From Arenibacter sp. ARW7G5Y1 (lineage in GTDB: Bacteria > Bacteroidota > Bacteroidia > Flavobacteriales > Flavobacteriaceae): a stretch of 64,000 bases of DNA. The notes under the pieces are model-generated. The model was not told where the DNA came from, made no database searches, and worked only from the letters and a program-made list of their open reading frames with translations. The translations under genes were made by a program, and so were the position numbers. The DNA is taken from the NCBI RefSeq assembly GCF_003201775.1, contig NZ_QJJZ01000001.1:753233-817232 (forward strand), written 5' to 3'. The first letter of the stretch is position 1. Each line of letters begins with the position of its first letter. Positions 47,480 to 57,418 of this stretch are shown piece after piece.

Positions 47480-48595
47480 ATGAATGTTATCTCTTTAACA
47501 CGGGACCTAATAAAATTCAATACAATAAACCCTCCGGGCAATGAGGAAGAGGTTGCCAGATATGTGGGTGCCATTCTAGCCGATCATGGGTTTGATGTGG
47601 ATTATCCCAAATATTCCGAAGGGCGGTTAAATGTGGTGGCCACCAAAGGTCTTTCTGGGCAAGTGGCCCCCATTGTACTTACGGGACATTTGGATGTTGT
47701 TCCGCTTGGGGCTAAGGAATGGAAAACAGACCCGTTTGAGGGTAAGGTGTTTGATGGTAAATTGTTCGGGCGCGGTTCCTCCGATATGAAGGGGGGCATA
47801 GCGGCCATGATGATGGCAGCAATACAGTGTTTTAATAATGACCCGCCCAAGGGAGGGGTGAAACTAATTTTTACGGCAGATGAAGAGTTGGGGTGCAATG
47901 GAGCAAGGCATCTACGTGGGAGTGGTTATGATATTGGAAGTGCAAGCGCTATGCTGGTTGGTGAGCCTACTTCCAATGCACCTCTGATTGGGCACAAAGG
48001 AGGTTTGTACATAAATGCAAAAACTACCGGGGTTACCGCGCATTCTTCCATGCCAGAATTGGGGGATAATGCAATTTATAAAGCTGCGAGGGCGATAAAT
48101 AGCATTGAAAAATTGAAATTTGATGTTTCGGAAGATAATTTGTTGGGGTTTCCCACCATTAATGTAGGTACAGTTAAAGGCGGATTGAACTTAAATTCGG
48201 TACCTGATAAAGCCGAATTTACTATTGATGTTAGATCAACCCCGAAATTGGATAATGCGATGGCCTTTGCAATCCTGGACAAAACTTTGGGACCAGAGGT
48301 GGACCTGGTAAAAATGGTCGATTTAGACGCTATTGCTACTGCCGAGAATCATTCTTTTGTAAAATTGGTGGCCCAGGTTTGCAATGTAGATTTTAACGCG
48401 GCAGAAATACAAAAGGCAGCTAGTTATTTAACCGATGCCTCCGTACTTACTCCTTGGCTAAATAATGTACCCACGATCATCTTGGGTCCGGGGGAGGCAC
48501 ATATGGCCCATCAAACAGATGAATTCTGCTATGTACATAAACTGGAGGAAGCTGTAGAAATATATAAGAAAATTATTCAGGAAAACGGTAAATAG
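47480..48595 (+). CDS. M20-family metallohydrolase (ArgE/DapE-like deacylase)
   Basis: A 371-residue cytosolic two-zinc hydrolase. Metal and catalytic motifs are visible: LTGHLDVVP, FGRGSSDMKGG (bridging aspartate), TADEELGCNGA (catalytic and metal glutamates), VGEPTS and AHQTDEF. The dimerisation domain with HKGGLYINAKTTGVTAHSS lies in between. Family members remove acyl groups from N-acetylornithine, N-succinyl-diaminopimelate and other N-acyl amines. In this operon it may deacylate an amino-sugar-derived compound. It starts 72 bp after the aldolase and 8 bp before the SDR gene. Confidence 0.88.
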   Translation: MNVISLTRDLIKFNTINPPGNEEEVARYVGAILADHGFDVDYPKYSEGRLNVVATKGLSGQVAPIVLTGHLDVVPLGAKEWKTDPFEGKVFDGKLFGRGSSDMKGGIAAMMMAAIQCFNNDPPKGGVKLIFTADEELGCNGARHLRGSGYDIGSASAMLVGEPTSNAPLIGHKGGLYINAKTTGVTAHSSMPELGDNAIYKAARAINSIEKLKFDVSEDNLLGFPTINVGTVKGGLNLNSVPDKAEFTIDVRSTPKLDNAMAFAILDKTLGPEVDLVKMVDLDAIATAENHSFVKLVAQVCNVDFNAAEIQKAASYLTDASVLTPWLNNVPTIILGPGEAHMAHQTDEFCYVHKLEEAVEIYKKIIQENGK

Positions 48596-48603
48596 AAATT
48601 GTA

Positions 48604-49638
48604 ATGGAGCATCAAAAGTATTTTAAGGACGAAAATGAACTGGAAGAGGCATTGTCCAGGCCTACTTCGGAGTTGGTGGAAATGTTCAAAACCCTGGATG
48701 GGGATATTATATTATTGGGTGTTGCCGGTAAAATGGGAGTTTCCATGGCGCGTATGGCCAAAAGGGCCTGTAAAATGGCCGGTATTGACAAACGGATTAT
48801 TGGGGTTTCCAGATTTAGCGATAAGGGGCAACAGTCCTATCTTGAAGAAAGTGGCATTGAGACCATTAAGGGAGATCTTTTGGATCTGGAATTTATAAAT
48901 AGTCTGCCGGAAGTGGAGAATGTTATTTATTTGGCAGGAATGAAATTTGGCACTGCGGGCAACGAATCCTTTACTTGGGCTATGAATTCCTTCTTACCTG
49001 GATTGGTGGCCCAAAAGTTCAAAAAATCAAGAATTGTGGCGTTTTCAACCGGATGTGTTTACCCCTTGGTTGATATCACTTCAGGCGGATCCAAGGAATC
49101 CGATACTCCAGAACCGGTAGGGGAGTACGCACAATCCTGTTTGGGAAGGGAACGCTTGTTCGAATATGGAAGTTTAAAGTTCGGAACTCCAGTAGTGCTT
49201 ATACGATTGAATTATGCTGTGGAAATGCGGTATGGGGTATTAGTGGATATTGCTTCCAAGGTATACAATCAGGAAACATTGGATGTAACCATGGGCTATG
49301 CCAATGTTATCTGGCAAGGAGATGCCAATGAGATGATTCTAAGAAGTTTGCAGTATTGTACTTCCCCTGCGGCGCATTTGAATATTAGTGGGGCCGAATT
49401 GATCTCCGTGACCGAAGTGGCCAAGAAGTTTGGGAAAATAATGGGCAAGGAAGTGAAGTTAAAAGGTGTTGAGGCAAATTCGGCCCTATCGGTCGATGTC
49501 TCCAAGAGTATAGGACTGTTGGGAACTTCTTCGGTAGGTTTGGATCAGCTAATTGAATGGACTGCCCATTGGATCGGTTCTGACAAACGTTTGTTGGGCA
49601 AGTCAACCCATTTTGAGGTAAGGGACGGTAAGTATTAA
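48604..49638 (+). CDS. NAD-dependent epimerase/dehydratase-like SDR protein lacking catalytic lysine
   Basis: A 344-residue Rossmann protein. The nucleotide-binding stretch LLGVAGKMGVSMARMA is at about 37-52, NVIYLAG follows beta-4 and AFSTGCVYP holds the S/T of the active site (148-149). The YxxxK motif reads YAQSC (175-179), so the lysine is replaced by cysteine, which is unusual for a catalytic epimerase. It is packed 8 bp behind the M20 gene and 19 bp before the DapA-like gene, so it is surely part of the same operon. Possible roles are oxidation of a sugar carbon or a non-canonical dehydratase. Confidence 0.78.
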   Translation: MEHQKYFKDENELEEALSRPTSELVEMFKTLDGDIILLGVAGKMGVSMARMAKRACKMAGIDKRIIGVSRFSDKGQQSYLEESGIETIKGDLLDLEFINSLPEVENVIYLAGMKFGTAGNESFTWAMNSFLPGLVAQKFKKSRIVAFSTGCVYPLVDITSGGSKESDTPEPVGEYAQSCLGRERLFEYGSLKFGTPVVLIRLNYAVEMRYGVLVDIASKVYNQETLDVTMGYANVIWQGDANEMILRSLQYCTSPAAHLNISGAELISVTEVAKKFGKIMGKEVKLKGVEANSALSVDVSKSIGLLGTSSVGLDQLIEWTAHWIGSDKRLLGKSTHFEVRDGKY

Positions 49639-49657
49639 TAATTAAAGATTTGGAACA

Positions 49658-50713
49658 TTGAGTAGTTTATTGACAGACGAATTGAAAGAATTATTGCAAG
49701 GAGGGCTGGCGATACCCGCCAATCCTACCGCTTTAACCCGCGATTTAAAATTGGATGAACGAAGACAGCGAGCCTTGTCCAGGTATTATTTGGATGCCGG
49801 GTCAGGGGGGTTGGCCATTGGGGTGCATACCAGTCAATTTGAAATTAGGGAAGTTGGGCTGTACCAGCCTGTATTGGAATTGGGGAAGGAAGAAATGGAT
49901 TCCTTTTTTAATAAAAGTGGGAAGCCGGTTTTTAGGATAGCAGGGGTATTGGGCAATACTGCACAAGCTGTACAAGAAGCCAAGATAGCATCGGATTTAG
50001 GGTATCATGCAGTATTGTTGGGCTTGGCGGCCTTAAAAGGTAAATCGAACAGGGAGTTGGTAGAACATTGTAGGGCCGTTGCAGAAATTATACCTGTAAT
50101 TGGATTTTACTTGCAGACGTCGGTTGGGGGAGCTGTGTTGGATACGGAATTTTGGCGCGAATTTTCTAAGATTGAAAATGTTGTGGCTATAAAAATGGCA
50201 CCATTTAATAGGTATAATACACTAGATGTGGTACGGGGTGTTGTGGAATCCGGAAGAGGTAAAGATATAGCCCTGTATACTGGAAATGATGACAACATTG
50301 TGGCGGATTTATTAACGGAATACCAAATCCCGACAGCAGCAGGGGTAATTAAGAAAAGAATAGTAGGTGGCTTGTTGGGACATTGGGCAGTTTGGAACAA
50401 AAAAGCAGTAGAACTTTTTGAAAGGATAAAAAATGCACCTCCTTCTGAAGCATTGGAACTTTTGTCGGTGGGTATTGGCATAACAGATGCCAATGCGGCC
50501 TTCTTCGATTCCAGGAATGGTTTCAAAGGGTCCATAGCGGGTATTCATGAGGTGTTGATAAGGCAGGGTTTACTTGAGGGCAACTACACCATTGATCCAA
50601 AAGAAAGGCTCAGTCCGGGTCAGAAAGAGGAAATAGATAGGGTATATGCCATGTATCCCGAATTGAACGATGATGGGTTTGTTAGTGAGAACTTGGATAA
50701 ATGGTTGCGTTGA
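49658..50713 (+). CDS. DapA/NanA-family aldolase or dehydratase, TTG start
   Basis: A 351-residue TIM-barrel protein of the dihydrodipicolinate-synthase superfamily. The Schiff-base lysine is K179 in VVAIKMAPFN and the conserved tyrosine is Y151 in IGFYLQTS. It is longer than DapA (about 292), with extra residues at both ends. No ATG or GTG precedes the conserved sequence before an in-frame stop, so TTG at 49658 is the start. Family reactions include pyruvate aldol chemistry, sugar-acid dehydration and deamination of 1-pyrroline-4-hydroxy-2-carboxylate. The operon context suggests it acts on a keto-acid product of the M20 or SDR enzymes. Confidence 0.82.
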   Translation: MSSLLTDELKELLQGGLAIPANPTALTRDLKLDERRQRALSRYYLDAGSGGLAIGVHTSQFEIREVGLYQPVLELGKEEMDSFFNKSGKPVFRIAGVLGNTAQAVQEAKIASDLGYHAVLLGLAALKGKSNRELVEHCRAVAEIIPVIGFYLQTSVGGAVLDTEFWREFSKIENVVAIKMAPFNRYNTLDVVRGVVESGRGKDIALYTGNDDNIVADLLTEYQIPTAAGVIKKRIVGGLLGHWAVWNKKAVELFERIKNAPPSEALELLSVGIGITDANAAFFDSRNGFKGSIAGIHEVLIRQGLLEGNYTIDPKERLSPGQKEEIDRVYAMYPELNDDGFVSENLDKWLR

Positions 50714-50806
50714 TAAGGAGCTTTTTATAAGAACTGTTCCCTTGGTTTAAAAAAGGATGAAACTAGTGGAATAGTTTCAAAATAAATATTATTATTTGAA
50801 TACGAT

Positions 50807-51718
50807 ATGAAAGAAAGTAAGAAGAAGCCCTGGTTGTTATATGCAATAGTTGCTACTGTGTTTTGGGGAGTATGGGGTGCATTTACCAGTGTTCCTTCGC
50901 GTAATGGGTTTCCGGATACATTGATCTATTGTGTTTGGGCCCTTACAATGATCGTCCCTGCTGTTTTTGTGCTTTGGCGGATCAATTGGAAGTTGGAAAT
51001 GGATAAAAAAGCCATTTTATACGGTTTAATCATCGGTCTCTTGGGGGCTGGAGGTCAAATGATACTATTTTATGCGGTAACGATTGGACCAACGTATTTA
51101 ATCTTTCCTATAATTTCCCTTTCCCCATTAATAACTATTGTACTTTCTCTTTTATTTTTAAAGGAGCGGACCGGTTTGTTGGGGGTTATAGGCATTCTTC
51201 TGGCCTTGTTCTCCTTGCCGTTATTTGAATATAGCGGGGACCTTCCAACTGAAGAGTTGGGTGAAAATGGAACCCTATGGTTCGTACTTGCCATTTTGGT
51301 TTTGGTGGCTTGGGGTGTACAGGCTTATTTCATGAAGTTGGCAAATGGCTCTATGAGCGCGGAAAGTATATTTTTCTATATGATGATTACGGGAATTATG
51401 CTTATTCCAATGGCCTTTTATATGACGGATTTTTCCCAGGAAATTAATTGGGGTTGGGATGGTCCCTACTTAGCTGCGGCCATTCAAATTTTAAATGCTA
51501 TCGGTGCCCTTTGCCTTGTATTTGCATTTAGGTATGGCAAGGCTATAGTGGTTTCTCCCATGACCAATGCCGGAGCTCCTCTGATGACCTCGATTATATC
51601 CTTGCTGGTGTTGGGTATAATGCCCGGACAATTTAAGGTAGTGGGAATTATTTTTGCTGTTATTGCGGCATTTCTTTTGGCAATACAGCCAGAAGGCAAG
51701 AAACCGGTCAAAGATTAG
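50807..51718 (+). CDS. DMT/EamA-type inner-membrane transporter
   Basis: A 303-residue protein with ten membrane helices arranged as two EamA repeats (LLYAIVATVFWGVWGAF at the start of the first; LAILVLVAWGVQAYF at the start of the second). Relatives move sugars, amino acids or metabolites across the inner membrane. As the last gene of the catabolic run it probably brings in the monomer handled by the upstream enzymes. No binding protein is present. Confidence 0.82.
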   Translation: MKESKKKPWLLYAIVATVFWGVWGAFTSVPSRNGFPDTLIYCVWALTMIVPAVFVLWRINWKLEMDKKAILYGLIIGLLGAGGQMILFYAVTIGPTYLIFPIISLSPLITIVLSLLFLKERTGLLGVIGILLALFSLPLFEYSGDLPTEELGENGTLWFVLAILVLVAWGVQAYFMKLANGSMSAESIFFYMMITGIMLIPMAFYMTDFSQEINWGWDGPYLAAAIQILNAIGALCLVFAFRYGKAIVVSPMTNAGAPLMTSIISLLVLGIMPGQFKVVGIIFAVIAAFLLAIQPEGKKPVKD

Positions 51719-52625
51719 TTTTGGGAAATAGTGGCATGGGTTTCCTTGTGTAAGATTAAAATACGGCATGCCGCACTAGGTCATTGCCAAATTGCCGATC
51801 CAATGTGGTTGGTTTAAAGTCCACTATGTCCAGAACTGCTTTCATCTATTGATTGCCCTAGGTATACTTTGGGGCATCAGTTTTAAACAATTTTCTGTTT
51901 CCCCTGTACTTTTCCAAATAACTTTCCAATTAACAGAGGGTTGAGGTCTGGTAAATTTGGAACAATTTATTCGCAGTATTCGATTTTCAAGAAAGTTTCG
52001 AAAGGAATAATAAGGTTTTGTATGCTATATTGTGTTTAATGTTTAAATCAAAAATTAAAATCAATATTGTTTTTTTGTTCTTTTAAGGGGTCTATACTTG
52101 TGTATTTATAGGGTTTTATTACTTGCTTCCCAAAAAAATACAGTAAAGGGTATTGTTTTTTCTGCTCTGGGAAACCTTGATTCCGTATGAATTTAAATCA
52201 TATCCAAAATGTAAATTTTGGCTGTATAGTATTTATTATAAGCCTTATACGTGGTTGGTATGGGGGTGAAAATAATTGTGGTACGGCAGCTTTCGTTGTC
52301 GAGGACCTTTACGGTCTATTATAAAAAGGTGTAAGTTTCATCAATCTTCTACTTCCTTTCAAATTTGTATCTCCTTGGAGGATGTATCTTAAAAAATATG
52401 TCTTTTAAATGATTATTTACTTATTTAAATTGGTTTCGTATAGTTTACATTTGGATTAAAATACTTTCATAACATTATTTTTATGTAAAATATTTATTAA
52501 TTTTTGTTGGTTATTATCATTCGACTTATTATATTGCAATGAATTAGTAGTATCTCTTACGAAATAGTATTGATTTTAACACTTTGAAATGAAGAACAAC
52601 TTAAATTAACCAAAACTAGATAACT
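51719..52625. other. 907-bp intergenic leader before the second susC
   Basis: No gene is recognised. The stretch is AT-rich and contains a TACATTTG -7-like box at 52446-52453, which would give a leader of about 165 nt, and an AAAATACTTTC stretch (52458-52468) also found upstream of agaS (44290-44300). A CGGCATGCCG palindrome near 51764 follows the transporter gene. The length is unusual for this compact window and could hide a regulatory RNA. Confidence 0.45.
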
Positions 52626-55600
52626 ATGAAGAAAATTTTGATTTTTGCAATTTTTACACTTTGTGTTTCGCAAGTGTTTTCGCAAGAACGGTCGGTCTCG
52701 GGAACTGTGACCGATGCAAGTGACGGAACTCCCCTTCCAGGAGTGAATGTTATTATTAAAGGAAGCTCCACGGGAGTGTCGGCGGATTTTGATGGCAACT
52801 ATACGATCAAGGTCCCCAACAATAATGTGTCCTTGGAATTTTCATACATAGGTTATGAAAGTCAGTCCGTAGCCGTAGGGTCCAGGTCGGTAATCAATAT
52901 TGCCATGAATACTTCCAGTACAGAACTTTCGGAGGTGGTCGTTACGGCCTTTGGTATAGAAAGGGAAAAGAAGGCCTTGGGGTATTCGGCACAGGAAATT
53001 GTGGGTGAATCCTTGACCGAGGCAAGAGAGGTCAATGTGGCCAATTCGCTAAAGGGTAAGGTAGCGGGTGTATTTGTTACTTCGGGCTCTGGTGGTCCTG
53101 CGGGATCTACCTTTGTTCAGATAAGGGGTAGTAGTTCCTTAAGCGGCAACAACCAACCTCTGTATGTAGTGGATGGGATTCCGATAAGTAACGATAACCT
53201 AAACCAAACGAATATTTTTGCAGGCCGGGATTTTGGTGATGGTATAAAGGATATCAACCCGGATGATATAGCTACTATTTCTGTTTTAAAGGGGCCAAAT
53301 GCTGCTGCTCTTTATGGATCCCGGGGTGCTAATGGTGTTATTTTGATAACAACCAAAAAATCCTCCTCCAAAAAAAGAATGGGGGTTACCTATAATTCCA
53401 ATACCACTATAGAAATGGTGAATGTTATGCCCAAGTTTCAAAATAATTATGGAGTAGGGTATGATGATTCATTTGGTTTTGGAACAGCCGAGTATGAGGG
53501 AGTGGAATATCCTGCCCAAGGTGGTGGTGTAGATAGTTGGGGAGGAAAGTTTGACGGAAGGCTTATATTGATCAACAATTTAATTGATCTAGGTCCTGTG
53601 CCGTATTCTGCCCAACCTAAGGATAATTTAAGGGATTTCTACAACGTAGGAAGCACGTTGACCAATACAATTGCAGTTGATGGCGGATCTGAAAAAATTA
53701 ATTATAGGGTGTCTGCCTCTACTTTGCACAATAAAGGTATAGTTCCAAATTCCAAGTTTGCAAGACAAACTTTTACGGCAACCTTTGGGGCTGATGTTTC
53801 TGATAGACTTCATGTAGAAACAAAGGCGAATTACGTTAAAAGTGGTGCCGATAATAGGCCTATTGTTGGTGTGTCGAGTGGTCGAAATGTGGCAGCGGCC
53901 CTAAACTTGGTGCCAAGGAATATCGACTTGGCCTGGTTGGCAATGAATGGTGGTCGAAATGAAGATGGCAGCTACCGTAATTACAAGGGAGGAAGTCCAA
54001 CTAACCCTTTTTGGCTGATCAATGAGGTGACCAGTGAAGATAATCGCGACCGTTTTGTGGGGCTTTTGTCTGCTACCTACAAAATTACGGATTGGTTAAA
54101 TATAATGGGCCGTGTAGGTAGTGATAGTTATGTAGAGACACAACGTCAACAGTACAGTGCCGGTACGCCTGGCGGTTCGTATGTTAATGGGCGGGTAGAT
54201 TTTGACACATATAGGGTCAATGAATTAAATACCGATGTTCTATTAACGGCAAGTGGGAAGCTTTCCAATGATTTTACGGGTTCCATGTCATTGGGAGCCA
54301 CTCAATATAAACGACGCTATGAAAGGTCGGCAACAATAGGGCAAAATATGAATATTCCAGAATTGTACACCATCGAAAATGCGGATTTGGTAATTCCCTC
54401 CTATACCTTAATAAGAAAGGAAATCCAATCCGTGTTTATGACCGGTCAGTTGGCCTATAAGAATTATGCCTTTCTTGATCTAACCGCACGTAACGACTGG
54501 TCCAGTACCTTGGGTGAGGGGAACTACTCCTTTATGTATCCTTCTGCAAGTTTAAGTTATGTGCTTTCGGATGCCTTTAATTTTAATTCCAATGCAATAA
54601 CCTTTTCCAAACTAAGGTTGTCTTACGCCCAAGCGGGGAATGATGCAGACCCTTATCAGACCAAAGGTGGGTACACGGTGCAAAGCAATACATTCCAAGG
54701 GCAACGATTTGCGAGAATTAATGGGAGTGTCCCGGCAACAGATCTGAAAAATGAGTTGACAACCTCTTTTGAGATTGGTACCGATCTGAGGTTCTTTAAT
54801 AATAGATTGAGTTTGGATTTTACCTATTACAACTCTAAGACCAGTAACCAAATTATGCAAATTGGCTTGTCGGAGTCTACTGGATTTGGTGGTTTGTACT
54901 TAAATGCTGGGGAGGTTTCCAACAAAGGGATCGAATTATTTGTTTCTATGACCCCAATAAAGGTGGCAGATACCTTTAAATGGGTTGCCGATGTTAATTT
55001 TTCCAAAAATACCTCCAATATTGAAAGTTTAGTAGAGGGAATAGATCGATATAATTTTATATCAACGGGCAACGCTAGTATTATTGCCCAACCAGGATTG
55101 CCTTATGGTAGTATCTTAGGGTACGAGTATAAAAGAAGTCCAACTGGCGAATTGGTTGTGAACGCGGATGGAAAATCATATGTGCGGGCAGATGAACTGT
55201 CAATTTTAGGGAATATCCAACCAGATTGGTTGGGAGGATTTACAAATACCTTTACCTATAAAGGTTTGTCCTTGAGTGCGTTGATCGACGTAAGGATGGG
55301 GGGAGAAGTATATTCTTGGAGTAGGTATGATCAAAATGCCAAGGGAACAGGTGTTTGGACCAATGTTAGGGAAAATTTAACCGTGGAAGGTGTAATAGAC
55401 AATGGGGATGGTACCTATACGCCATCGGTTCAGAACAATGTTTTGGGACAGGACTATTTTGCGGCAAGGTCATGGGGGAATATTGGTGAGGAATTTGTGT
55501 TGGATGCAACAAATGCTTCGCTGAGAGAGGTAACCTTAGGGTATACTTTCAATAAAAAGACCTTAGAGAGTACCCCTTTTGATACAGCCAGATTGTCTCT

Positions 55601-55763
55601 CGTGGCCCGTAACGTAATGTATCTTTATAGGGATTCCAAATTTGTAGAAATGGGGATTGCGCCAGATACGGCATTTTCACCCACGGCAGCGGCACAAGGT
55701 TACGAATCTTTTTCAATGCCCACCACTAGAAGTCTAGGTTTTAATCTCTCAGTAACATTTTAA
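52626..55763 (+). CDS. Second SusC-like TonB-dependent transporter
   Basis: A 1045-residue outer-membrane protein with a signal peptide ending at VFSQ, a carboxypeptidase-regulatory-like domain (GVNVIIKGSSTGVSADFDG), a TonB-box region VVVTAFG, a plug with LKGKVAGVFV and VQIRGSSSLSGN, and a barrel ending SLGFNLSVTF. The plug motif and VVVTAFGIEREKKALGYS differ from the first SusC, so it is not a recent duplicate and probably takes a different ligand. It pairs with the SusD gene 10 bp downstream. No HTCS or sigma/anti-sigma regulator is adjacent. Confidence 0.95.
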   Translation: MKKILIFAIFTLCVSQVFSQERSVSGTVTDASDGTPLPGVNVIIKGSSTGVSADFDGNYTIKVPNNNVSLEFSYIGYESQSVAVGSRSVINIAMNTSSTELSEVVVTAFGIEREKKALGYSAQEIVGESLTEAREVNVANSLKGKVAGVFVTSGSGGPAGSTFVQIRGSSSLSGNNQPLYVVDGIPISNDNLNQTNIFAGRDFGDGIKDINPDDIATISVLKGPNAAALYGSRGANGVILITTKKSSSKKRMGVTYNSNTTIEMVNVMPKFQNNYGVGYDDSFGFGTAEYEGVEYPAQGGGVDSWGGKFDGRLILINNLIDLGPVPYSAQPKDNLRDFYNVGSTLTNTIAVDGGSEKINYRVSASTLHNKGIVPNSKFARQTFTATFGADVSDRLHVETKANYVKSGADNRPIVGVSSGRNVAAALNLVPRNIDLAWLAMNGGRNEDGSYRNYKGGSPTNPFWLINEVTSEDNRDRFVGLLSATYKITDWLNIMGRVGSDSYVETQRQQYSAGTPGGSYVNGRVDFDTYRVNELNTDVLLTASGKLSNDFTGSMSLGATQYKRRYERSATIGQNMNIPELYTIENADLVIPSYTLIRKEIQSVFMTGQLAYKNYAFLDLTARNDWSSTLGEGNYSFMYPSASLSYVLSDAFNFNSNAITFSKLRLSYAQAGNDADPYQTKGGYTVQSNTFQGQRFARINGSVPATDLKNELTTSFEIGTDLRFFNNRLSLDFTYYNSKTSNQIMQIGLSESTGFGGLYLNAGEVSNKGIELFVSMTPIKVADTFKWVADVNFSKNTSNIESLVEGIDRYNFISTGNASIIAQPGLPYGSILGYEYKRSPTGELVVNADGKSYVRADELSILGNIQPDWLGGFTNTFTYKGLSLSALIDVRMGGEVYSWSRYDQNAKGTGVWTNVRENLTVEGVIDNGDGTYTPSVQNNVLGQDYFAARSWGNIGEEFVLDATNASLREVTLGYTFNKKTLESTPFDTARLSLVARNVMYLYRDSKFVEMGIAPDTAFSPTAAAQGYESFSMPTTRSLGFNLSVTF

Positions 55764-55773
55764 ACGATAAATT

Positions 55774-57294
55774 ATGAAAACAGTAATAAAAATACCAATT
55801 ACGCTATCAGTACTTATAGCACTATTATGTATACCTCTTTCTTGTACAGATGGTTTTGAGGAGCTAAATACAAATCCAAAACTAATTACTGATGATGATA
55901 TAAAACCTTCCCTATTGTTTACAAGGGTATTGAAGGAGTCTGGTTTTGATATTTTAAACGTAGGCCGAATAGGGGAATTCTCCAGCTATATAAAAAGAGG
56001 GGATTCGGGTAACATGCTTGCCCTTACCGATTTTTCGGAACCGTTTAATTATTATACTGCCTATATAGAAAACTTGGCGGCAATTATTAGGCTTACGGCC
56101 GATGACCCTGAGTTGCGCAATCAAAATGCCATGGCTAGAATATGGAAAGTCTGGGTATACCATCGTATGACAGATGCCTATGGTGATATTCCTTATACTG
56201 AGGTTGCCACTTCTTTTGATGATATAGTACTGTATCCGAAATATGATACGCAGGAATCAATATATGTGGACATGTTAAAAGAGTTGAAGGAAGCCGCGTC
56301 AGCATTGAGTACTTCGTCGGAGCAAAAAGGTTTTGGTGCTGCAGATGTGCTTTTTGCCGGTGATGCGGATTCATGGAAACGATTTGCAAATTCTTTGAGA
56401 TTGAGATTGGCTTTAAGGGTTCGTTATGCCGACGAGACTATGGCACAACAAAATGTGGGAGATGTATTTTCATCTAGTTTAATCGCCAACAATGACCAAA
56501 ATGCGGTTATTACCAGTGAGGGCCCTGATGCAGCGGATTTATCCAATACCAACCCACTATATCAAGAAGTAGTGAATGGTAACCCTGGTGCTGGATCTTC
56601 AATTTCTGCCGGCCTGGCATTGGTTGAGAATCTGTTGAACAATGATGATCCCCGATTGACGATATATTTGGAACCTAATAATGATTTGGAATATATAGGC
56701 GGGGCTATAAATCTAACTGCTGAAGAAAAGGCACTCTATCCGCAGTCGTCCAAATGGAGCCAATACTTTCGTAATGCCACATATGATTTTAATGTAATAC
56801 AGGCGTCTGAAGTTAACTTTTTAAAAGCGGAGGCTGTTTTAGCAGGTATGGCAACAGGTGATGCCAACGAGTTTTATCAAAATGGAATTACGCTGGCAAT
56901 GCAACAATATGGTGTTGACCCAGCTGATATTACCGCTTTCCTTTCCTCTCCTGCAGGTGTTCTTTCCGGAACTGATGAGGAGAAACTTGAAATGATCATA
57001 ACGCAAAAGTACTTGGCACTTATTGGGGATTCATATGAGGTTTTTGCTGAACATCGTAGAACTGGTTATCCCAGGGTTTGGATAGGTAGTGAACCTGCTG
57101 CTGAAACAAATAACGCTTTGCCTAGAAGGTTGCCTTATCCACTAATAGAGTATAATTTGAACGCCCAGGGCGTTGAAGGTGCCGCCGGAAGATTGACTGG
57201 TGGTGATAAAATGAAATCAAGAATTTGGTGGGATGCCAAAGCTGGTGTGCCTTTTGCACACCCAAAACAGGGGACTTTTCCTCCATATGAATAA
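55774..57294 (+). CDS. SusD-like lipoprotein (SusD/RagB second type)
   Basis: A 506-residue surface lipoprotein with lipobox PLSC (C24). The N-terminal FEELNTNPKLITDDDIKPSLLF and C-terminal IITQKYLALIGDSYEVFAEHRRTGYP motifs mark the SusD-like group common in Flavobacteriia, distinct from the classic SusD at 28116. It would bind the ligand at the mouth of the upstream SusC. Two hairpins follow in the 261-bp gap before the deacetylase gene. Confidence 0.93.
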   Translation: MKTVIKIPITLSVLIALLCIPLSCTDGFEELNTNPKLITDDDIKPSLLFTRVLKESGFDILNVGRIGEFSSYIKRGDSGNMLALTDFSEPFNYYTAYIENLAAIIRLTADDPELRNQNAMARIWKVWVYHRMTDAYGDIPYTEVATSFDDIVLYPKYDTQESIYVDMLKELKEAASALSTSSEQKGFGAADVLFAGDADSWKRFANSLRLRLALRVRYADETMAQQNVGDVFSSSLIANNDQNAVITSEGPDAADLSNTNPLYQEVVNGNPGAGSSISAGLALVENLLNNDDPRLTIYLEPNNDLEYIGGAINLTAEEKALYPQSSKWSQYFRNATYDFNVIQASEVNFLKAEAVLAGMATGDANEFYQNGITLAMQQYGVDPADITAFLSSPAGVLSGTDEEKLEMIITQKYLALIGDSYEVFAEHRRTGYPRVWIGSEPAAETNNALPRRLPYPLIEYNLNAQGVEGAAGRLTGGDKMKSRIWWDAKAGVPFAHPKQGTFPPYE

Positions 57295-57325
57295 TTTATA
57301 GCTGATTGTTATTCCATTGAATGCC

Positions 57326-57362
57326 TTCCATTCCCCAGGTATAATTTTTTTAGGGGATGGAA
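57326..57362 (+). terminator. Hairpin downstream of susD-2
   Basis: TTCCATTCCCC (57326-57336) pairs with GGGGATGGAA (57353-57362) with one bulged T and a T-rich 16-nt loop. It follows the stop codon by 31 bp; no T-run follows the stem, so it may be an mRNA-stabilising or attenuating structure. Confidence 0.4.
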
Positions 57363-57418
57363 TGGTACAAGATGATAACTGTTAAGCATATTGAGTTGGT
57401 TTGTTAGTTAGTTATGTT

